This document shows positions 14,508-18,693 of a stretch of 18,693 nucleotides of DNA, piece after piece. The notes under the pieces are model-generated. The model was given only the letters and a program-made list of their open reading frames with translations. It made no database searches and was not told the origin of the DNA. The position numbers and the translations under genes are program-made. The stretch covers positions 1 through 18,693 of the forward strand of contig DKBB01000060.1 of NCBI GenBank assembly GCA_002451015.1, read 5' to 3'. Each line of letters opens with the position of its first letter. Within the stretch, counting starts at the first letter, position 1. This DNA comes from Acidobacteria bacterium UBA6911 (GTDB taxonomy: Bacteria; Acidobacteriota; UBA6911).

Positions 14508-14966
14508 TTATGAATTTTGCTTCAACCGTTTCCCCATGCTGATTCTTTTTTCGGTTTTGTAGCCGTTTGAATGGTAAAACGTTTCAACTTCTTCATTCCC
14601 CTCGATGATTTGCAGATTGACTTTCAAACAGCCAATTTCAGCAAGCTTCTCCTCTGCAAAACAAAGTAGTTTTGATCCCAGACCTTTATTACGATAAGGC
14701 ATGGATACGGCCATGGAATATATCCACCCCCTGTGCCCGTCGTAGCCGGCCAGAACAGTGCCGATCACTACATCGTTATCCACGGCGACGAAAAACAAAC
14801 CATCCCCGAATTCGATTTTCTTGTCGATTACAAGATCAGGAGCATTGTGGGCCGCTTCATAGCCGAAGACTTCGTTCCACAACATAATGACCTGGTTCCT
14901 GTGTTTGCTGTTGTCGAAGGCTGTGATATCGTATTTCACCCGTTCATCCCCGAAACCAACCTTCAC
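14508..14966 (-). CDS. GNAT family N-acetyltransferase (YpeA-like)
   Basis: This 152-residue protein is a single GNAT domain. It has VIGTVLAGYDGHRGWIYSMA at 68-87, then the acetyl-CoA pyrophosphate loop PYRNKGLGSKLL at 90-101, and ends with the FYHSNGYKTEKRISMGKRL strand. The GYDGHRG stretch resembles the YpeA acetyltransferases. It should acetylate an amine or a protein N-terminus using acetyl-CoA; the target is unknown. The start is GTG at 14966 with a weak upstream GGGAA, and a later GTG near residue 10 is possible. It follows the 66-residue gene by 30 nt on the same strand. Acetyltransferases of this size are common cargo of integron cassettes. Confidence 0.88.
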   Translation of the reverse strand: MKVGFGDERVKYDITAFDNSKHRNQVIMLWNEVFGYEAAHNAPDLVIDKKIEFGDGLFFVAVDNDVVIGTVLAGYDGHRGWIYSMAVSMPYRNKGLGSKLLCFAEEKLAEIGCLKVNLQIIEGNEEVETFYHSNGYKTEKRISMGKRLKQNS

Positions 14967-14996
14967 TTCCCATAGTCATGAAAGCCGCTGTGATAT

Positions 14997-15197
14997 TTAT
15001 ATACCTGAAAGCTTCGAGTGCTTCTGGTCGAGCTTATTATACTGTCCTTTTGTAATGAAAACCCTATGGTGAAAGGGCTTTGCCAACACCTGTTTTACCA
15101 GCCGGTCCCGTTGATCGTAATCATAACTAAGGATCTCGCCGGATTTCAAATCCAGATCGATATAATATCGTGTCTCGCCGTCTTCCTTTTTGCGCAT
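14997..15197 (-). CDS. Small conserved-looking hypothetical protein (66 residues)
   Basis: The product is charged, with no membrane segment, and reads like a compact beta-rich domain (YYIDLDLKSGEILSYDYDQR, then HHRVFITKGQYNKL). I do not recognise a named family. It is called real because a good ribosome site (GGAG, about 5 nt upstream) precedes its ATG, because codon use looks coding throughout, and because it sits between two other small genes on the same strand. Function unknown. Confidence 0.65.
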   Translation of the reverse strand: MRKKEDGETRYYIDLDLKSGEILSYDYDQRDRLVKQVLAKPFHHRVFITKGQYNKLDQKHSKLSGI

Positions 15198-15238
15198 ATT
15201 AACTCCGCCTTAAAAGATCAATCATGCTTTAGCTTCAG

Positions 15239-15290
15239 AACCGACGTTAAAGCTCAGCATTGCCGTTGTGGCTTTAATGAATTATCCGCT
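15239..15290 (-). other. Degenerate attC-like site (third copy)
   Basis: The ends resemble the two better copies: GACGTT at 15243-15248 and GAATT at 15279-15283. Between them TTAAAGC (15247-15253) pairs perfectly with GCTTTAA (15271-15277). The stop codon of the 143-residue gene lies inside the site. The core boxes are poorly conserved, so this call is tentative. Confidence 0.3.
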
Positions 15291-15713
15291 CTCCCCTGGA
15301 ATTAGGCCCGCCTCCTGCATGACTTTTTGCTCGTCCTCATGGGAAATCCAAAAGACCACCTTTGGCCCGGAGCCGGAGTCAAACAGGAAATAGGTTATAA
15401 AGAACTTGAAATCGAGCGGGTGGCCCGGCTGCTTTTCAAAAGTCATGTGCCAGTGGACTTTGGCCATAGTATAACGGTCGTCGAGGGAAGTTTTTTCTAT
15501 ATGCAATATTCTGGCACGTTTGAACCCGATTTCTTTGAAGAAAGCCTTCCGTTGAACGAAGGCTTGACGAAGACTTTGGTCATTGCGGCCACACACGACA
15601 CCGCCCGGACCGCCTCCCATGAATTCCGTTGTGTACTGTGAGCACACGAGATCCGGATCAAAAGAATTGGCCCCTTCTTCGTAGCGAGCGAAAAACAGTT
15701 CGATTGTTGTCAT
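15282..15713 (-). CDS. NTF2-like small protein (143 residues)
   Basis: The 143-residue product has the size and pattern of the NTF2/SnoaL-like alpha-beta barrel: an N-terminal helix (ELFFARYEEGANSFD), YTTEFMGGGPGGVVCG, then beta strands with MAKVHWHMTF and FKFFITYFLF, and a final VVFWISHEDEQKVM. Such proteins bind small ligands, and many have no known activity. No signal peptide is visible, so it should be cytoplasmic. AAGGAG lies 7 nt before ATG 15713. That ribosome site starts directly after the attC-like site at 15728-15791, the arrangement expected when a gene is carried in an integron cassette. Confidence 0.75.
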   Translation of the reverse strand: MTTIELFFARYEEGANSFDPDLVCSQYTTEFMGGGPGGVVCGRNDQSLRQAFVQRKAFFKEIGFKRARILHIEKTSLDDRYTMAKVHWHMTFEKQPGHPLDFKFFITYFLFDSGSGPKVVFWISHEDEQKVMQEAGLIPGESG

Positions 15714-15727
15714 ACGAATCTCCTTTG

Positions 15728-15791
15728 GCCTGACGTCTGAGCACAGCCGCAGGCCTCAAAGATGACCGACTGACGGAGCAAATTGTCGGGC
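15728..15791 (-). other. attC-like recombination site, copy B
   Basis: Read on the - strand, this 64-bp site begins GCCCGACAATTTGCTCC and ends GCTCAGACGTCAGGC. Copy A at 16381-16444 has the same length, nearly the same ends and an unrelated centre, which is how attC sites behave. The outer boxes GCCCGAC and GTCAGGC are near-complementary, but the inner stem is poor. Core triplets are GAC/GTC instead of the usual AAC/GTT. Confidence 0.5.
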
Positions 15792-15825
15792 TTCTCGTTA
15801 TCCGGCTTTATGGCGGTCAGTCGGT
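15765..15825. repeat. 10-bp perfect inverted repeat at the end of the secreted NTF2-like gene
   Basis: ACCGACTGAC at 15765-15774 pairs with GTCAGTCGGT at 15816-15825, which contains the 3' end and stop of the secreted SnoaL-like gene. The 41-nt loop overlaps attC-like copy B. It could help end or stabilise the transcript; there is no T-run. Confidence 0.45.
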
Positions 15826-16311
15826 GAATACAGTCAGTTTGCGCTCCTGAATCAGCCACTTGCCGTTGCGCTTGAGGAGCCGGTCTTCGGAACGACCCAT
15901 TGCGGCCGCGGTCATCCTGCCGTCCTTGTCGCGAACTACCGTCTGCCAGTACGACCGGTGCAGGGCTTCGCCGGGTCTCGGGAACGTGATGCGAACGTTA
16001 CCGATCATATGGTACAGGTTTGAAGTCGGCAATCCCTTCGTCTTGTTGCCGTCGCGCCGCTCGATGAGGCCCGTGACGATCTTGCGTATCTCCTCGTGTC
16101 CTTTACTGATGTTGCCGTTGGAATCGATGACGGCGTCGTCCGTGAACACGGCAACGTAGCCTTCAGCATCGAATGAATCCACCGCCCACACATACCGCGC
16201 CATGACGTCCTCGACCGCCACACGGTCTTCGTAAGTACCGAGACTTTCCTGTGCAGCGACGAACGCGGGTACAATAAGTAACGTAATAAAAACAGCGCAA
16301 TGCAGTCTCAT
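15817..16311 (-). CDS. Secreted SnoaL/NTF2-like protein
   Basis: This 164-residue protein starts with a signal peptide (MRLHCAVFITLLIVPAFVAA, likely cut before QES), so it is exported. The rest matches SnoaL-like NTF2 folds: a helix with RVAVEDVMARYVWAVDSFD, FTDDAVIDSNGNISKGHEEI, HMIGNVRITF, SYWQTVVRDKDG and a final RNGKWLIQERKL strand. Members of this fold include polyketide cyclases, dehydratases and many ligand-binding proteins; the function here is not assignable. ATG 16311 is chosen over an open frame extending to 16446 because it gives the signal peptide and has a GAGGG ribosome site, while the extension would translate an attC-like site. attC-like sites lie on both sides, as expected for a gene cassette. 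Confidence 0.8.
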   Translation of the reverse strand: MRLHCAVFITLLIVPAFVAAQESLGTYEDRVAVEDVMARYVWAVDSFDAEGYVAVFTDDAVIDSNGNISKGHEEIRKIVTGLIERRDGNKTKGLPTSNLYHMIGNVRITFPRPGEALHRSYWQTVVRDKDGRMTAAAMGRSEDRLLKRNGKWLIQERKLTVFTD

Positions 16312-16380
16312 AATTTGTGTCCCTCGTTTTCTTTCGGATGATGATTTAAAATGTGTCACCAACGAATGTGTCGATCGGAA

Positions 16381-16444
16381 GCCTGACGTTTGAACTCCAT
16401 GGCGGTGCGCGCGGCGGACCGGTCGTTGGAGCGAATTGTCAGAC
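16381..16444 (-). other. attC-like recombination site, copy A
   Basis: Read on the - strand, this 64-bp site begins GTCTGACAATTCGCTCCAAC and ends GAGTTCAAACGTCAGGC. The outer boxes GTCTGAC and GTCAGGC are near-complementary, and CTCCA/TGGAG (16427-16431 with 16395-16399) form an inner stem. Integron attC sites recalled from memory have very similar ends, with AAC/GTT where this has GAC/GTC. It lies just upstream of the secreted NTF2-like gene, in the expected orientation. Confidence 0.55.
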
Positions 16445-16871
16445 AAATCGTTTATTAGTCATGCAACTGCTGCGAAGAATTCCGAAAGCCCTGTTCCGGT
16501 GCTTTAGCCTCATATATAAGGCTGAATTTCCTTTTTCACTATAGGATACATATTCAATTTTCATGCCATCTTTTTTGGCTCTTGGTAAATCACCATCCAT
16601 AGAGAAGACACAAGAGCCAACAAGAGCCCTCTTACCTCCAAAACCGTAGCAGATGATAATTTTTTTGACTGACTTAAATTGGACGGAACCGGCGAAATTA
16701 TTCGCCGTGTGGGCAGAGGCCGAATCACTCCTCGACCCTGAGGATATGACAAAGAAACCGGGATTCGCCAGGATTCCGATCCAATATAGGTTATTTTCAA
16801 TTTAGATTATTAGATTTTTATTGTACTACAGGTTGGGAAATAGCGTGGAAATTTGAGCAATCAACTGTTGT
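16445..16871. other. Gene-poor stretch
   Basis: I see no credible gene in these 427 bases. The only long frame (- strand, TTG start near 16800, 79 residues) lacks a ribosome site and a recognisable fold. A small hairpin, CGGCGAA with TTCGCCG, lies at 16690-16707. The stretch is AT-rich, especially 16790-16830, and may include the remains of a further cassette upstream of attC-like copy A. Confidence 0.5.
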
Positions 16872-16948
16872 GGAGTACGGCAGCTTGCTGCCGCCTTTGT
16901 TTCGATTATACAGACCGTTACAAAGGCGCAAGCAAGCTTGCGCACTCC
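16872..16948. repeat. Compound hairpin repeat, copy 2 (REP/MITE-like)
   Basis: The outer arms GGAGTACG and CGCACTCC pair with one mismatch. CGCCTTTGT (16892-16900) pairs perfectly with ACAAAGGCG (16920-16928). Two local hairpins, CGGCAGCTTGCTGCCG (16878-16893) and GCGCAAGCAAGCTTGCGC (16926-16943), can form in the arms. It lies 5 nt after the stop of the AOR gene, where it could also protect or end that transcript. Confidence 0.75.
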
Positions 16949-16953
16949 AAAGT

Positions 16954-18693
16954 TTACAGAATATCCTGCAGGCCGAGCTTCTGGATGGTTTCCGGCTTGA
17001 TGGCGGCGGTGTCGACGTCGTAGCCCATGGCTTCGTAATATTGCCGCTTCAGCTCCTCGAAGTCGATCTTTACGTCCTTGAGCTTTCCGGCGGTAAGAGG
17101 CGGATCGCCGCAGACTCTTGCGGGAATCTTGTAGTCGGAAGGCTGGAATCCATGCTTGAGGTTGAAGGCATGCAGCATGGTCGCGATCCGCTGGCCGGTT
17201 TCGACCAGGTTCTCGGGAGTCAGGTCCCATCCCGTGATCCCCTTCATGACGTCGACGAAGCGGAAGTTCAGGCCGTCGGCCGCGAACAGGCAGGCGCCCG
17301 ACGTGTTGGTCAAATGCTGCCAGCCGGCCATGATCGCGTGGTACTTCCCCTTCCCTTCAGGATTGTACTTTTCCAGTTCAGCGGGAATGCCCAGCATCTT
17401 GCAGATCAGCTCGGGGCCGTGTCCGTCTTCGGCGAACTGCGTGCCGCCTCGCGTATGCTTGCTCGGACCGGGATCCGAACAATAGGTCGCCCCCCATCCT
17501 GGAGCCTGCCTGGGATCGTGCATCGGCATCAGCTCGCCGCCGACATGCATAGCCATGAATTCCGCGCCCTTGCCGATCCTTTCGGCCGCTATTTTGCCCC
17601 CTTCGGCCAGGAGATCGCCGATCCCTTCCCGTTTGGCGATCTTGTGAACGAGGTCGACGATCACATCGCTGTTGCCCCAGGTCAGTTCCATGCCGTCGGT
17701 ATCGCTCTTGGTCAGCAGGCCCTTTTCGAAGCATTCGATCGCCATGGCGATGACCGAACCCGTACCGATCGTATCCATCCCGTAGCGGTTGCACAGATGG
17801 TTGGCGTAGATCAGGGATTCGATATTGTCGTTCAGGCAGTCGGGACCGAAAGCGGCCAGGGATTCGTATTCCGGCTTATGGGTTTTCTTGAGGGGATATT
17901 TCCCGCCGGGCACTTCAAGCCATCCGCCGCAGGCGATCTTGCAGTCCTCGCAAGCGTATTTCTCGACCACATACTTCTCCAGGGCGTCCCAGCCGACCTT
18001 GTTCCACAGCTCCTTCGGAAAATCCTCGACATTGTTTCCGGCCCAGTTCTTGATAGGAACGTCGTGCACCGCCAGGTGCGGCTTCATGGCCCCCGGGGTT
18101 CCCGTGCTGCTCAATACCATGTACATTCCGGAAGGATCGTTGACCATGTCGTTGGTGATCTCCGCCACCAGGTCTTTGACTGTCTGGATATCGTGGATCC
18201 CGGGGCGCTGGAATCCCATGCATGCAACGGCCTTGAGATTCTTGGATCCCATGACTGCGCCCAAGCCTGCCCGGGCCGCGGCCCGCCCGTGATCGTTGAT
18301 GACGGCAGCCACTCGGACGCAGTTTTCACCGGCAGGACCGATACAGACGACCCTGTAATCCTTGCCCCCGTTCTCCTCTCGAATCGCAACTTCGGTCTCC
18401 ACCGTGTCCTTGCCCCACAATTGGGAGGCATCCTTAAGCTCCGCTTTACCGTTGGTGATGAGGAGATAAACCGGGCGTTCGGCTTTGCCCTCGAAAAAGA
18501 TCATGTCGTAGCCAGAGGCCCTCTGGGCGATTGCGAAGTTCCCGCCGCTGTTGGCGTCGCCCCAGTACCCGGTCAGGGGGGATTTACCCATGGCCGTGAA
18601 CCGGCACGTGGATACGGTCCCTGCCAGTGTCAACGGACCCGTGCCCAGGCTGAAAACGTTATCAGGGCCAAGCGGATCCGCTTGGCCCTGATA
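16954..18693 (-). CDS. Aldehyde ferredoxin oxidoreductase family protein (N-terminus missing)
   Basis: The visible 579 residues cover most of an AOR-family tungsten or molybdenum enzyme (usually 600-650). Recognisable parts are DPLGPDNVF near the edge, MGKSPLTGYWGDANSGG, then AGENCVRVAAVIND and RAGLGAVMGSKNLKAV. Three cysteines in CEDCKIAC (CxxCxxxC, coding near 17929-17952) and a later Cys in NTSGACLFA fit the ligands of the single [4Fe-4S] cluster. Such enzymes oxidise aldehydes to acids, or reduce acids, with ferredoxin and are oxygen-sensitive. It does not resemble BamB, the AOR-family benzoyl-CoA reductase subunit, in its C-terminal half. It points away from the + strand cluster and need not share its pathway. 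The frame is open to 18693, but the last 17 bases may be a fold-back artefact. Confidence 0.93.
   Translation of the reverse strand, partial: YQGQADPLGPDNVFSLGTGPLTLAGTVSTCRFTAMGKSPLTGYWGDANSGGNFAIAQRASGYDMIFFEGKAERPVYLLITNGKAELKDASQLWGKDTVETEVAIREENGGKDYRVVCIGPAGENCVRVAAVINDHGRAAARAGLGAVMGSKNLKAVACMGFQRPGIHDIQTVKDLVAEITNDMVNDPSGMYMVLSSTGTPGAMKPHLAVHDVPIKNWAGNNVEDFPKELWNKVGWDALEKYVVEKYACEDCKIACGGWLEVPGGKYPLKKTHKPEYESLAAFGPDCLNDNIESLIYANHLCNRYGMDTIGTGSVIAMAIECFEKGLLTKSDTDGMELTWGNSDVIVDLVHKIAKREGIGDLLAEGGKIAAERIGKGAEFMAMHVGGELMPMHDPRQAPGWGATYCSDPGPSKHTRGGTQFAEDGHGPELICKMLGIPAELEKYNPEGKGKYHAIMAGWQHLTNTSGACLFAADGLNFRFVDVMKGITGWDLTPENLVETGQRIATMLHAFNLKHGFQPSDYKIPARVCGDPPLTAGKLKDVKIDFEELKRQYYEAMGYDVDTAAIKPETIQKLGLQDIL
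18660..18693. repeat. Perfect 34-bp palindrome at the right edge
   Basis: The first 17 bases (18660-18676) are the exact reverse complement of the last 17 (18677-18693), with no loop, centred on GGATCC. The palindrome ends exactly where the sequence ends and lies inside the AOR coding frame. The inner half encodes the family-typical DPLGPDN; the outer half encodes YQGQA, which does not look typical. Confidence 0.9.

Noticed and set aside
16561..16800. 79-residue - strand frame between the AOR gene and attC-like copy A
   Set aside because: It starts with TTG, has no ribosome site, and its composition does not look like a folded protein. It could only be a decayed cassette gene.
16954..18693. 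BamB, the AOR-family subunit of class II benzoyl-CoA reductase
   Set aside because: The C-terminal half and cysteine context look like ordinary AORs, and no Bam partner subunit genes are in the window.

Overview
The window looks like a piece of an anaerobic, probably Desulfobacterota or Syntrophales-type bacterial chromosome. This is inferred from the gene content: a B12-dependent carbon-skeleton mutase, three family III CoA-transferases, an Fe-S/flavin Old Yellow Enzyme-type reductase and an aldehyde ferredoxin oxidoreductase, together with heptad-rich spacers and compound hairpin repeats. No rRNA, tRNA or marker gene fixes the taxon.

Region 1 (1-14241, + strand) is one long co-directional catabolic cluster. 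In order it holds the tail of an unidentified gene, a fused family I CoA-transferase-like protein without the usual catalytic Glu, CaiB/BaiF protein 1, the large and small subunits of a glutamate-mutase-like B12 enzyme, CaiB/BaiF protein 2, a 2,4-dienoyl-CoA-reductase/BaiCD-like reductase, CaiB/BaiF protein 3, a crotonase, an MmgE/PrpD protein and two short-chain dehydrogenases. Spacing is 3-168 nt, which fits one operon or a few linked transcripts. The logic suggests breakdown of a carboxylic acid through CoA thioesters: CoA moved on and off, double bonds reduced or hydrated, alcohols oxidised, a thioester or ring hydrolysed, and a dicarboxylate skeleton rearranged by B12 radical chemistry. 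The mutase keeps the three arginines that hold the substrate carboxylates in glutamate mutase. It has lost the residues that hold the amino group, so its substrate is probably not glutamate. This is the strongest candidate for something undescribed.

Region 2 (14242-16447, mostly - strand) has a different style. After a REP-like hairpin come four small genes on the - strand: a GNAT acetyltransferase, a 66-residue hypothetical protein and two NTF2/SnoaL-like proteins, one of them secreted. Two 64-bp sites with conserved ends and divergent centres flank one of these genes and resemble integron attC sites; a third is degenerate. This looks like a small gene-cassette cluster without an integrase.

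Region 3 (16448-18693) is a gene-poor stretch, then a compound hairpin repeat, then an aldehyde ferredoxin oxidoreductase gene on the - strand that runs off the right edge. The last 34 bases form a perfect palindrome, which may be a contig-end fold-back artefact.

Most spacers in region 1 share degenerate GTTTCCC/GGGAAAC-type heptads, arranged as inverted repeats that end at the next gene's start. These, the compound hairpins and the REP-like hairpin are the main non-coding structures.
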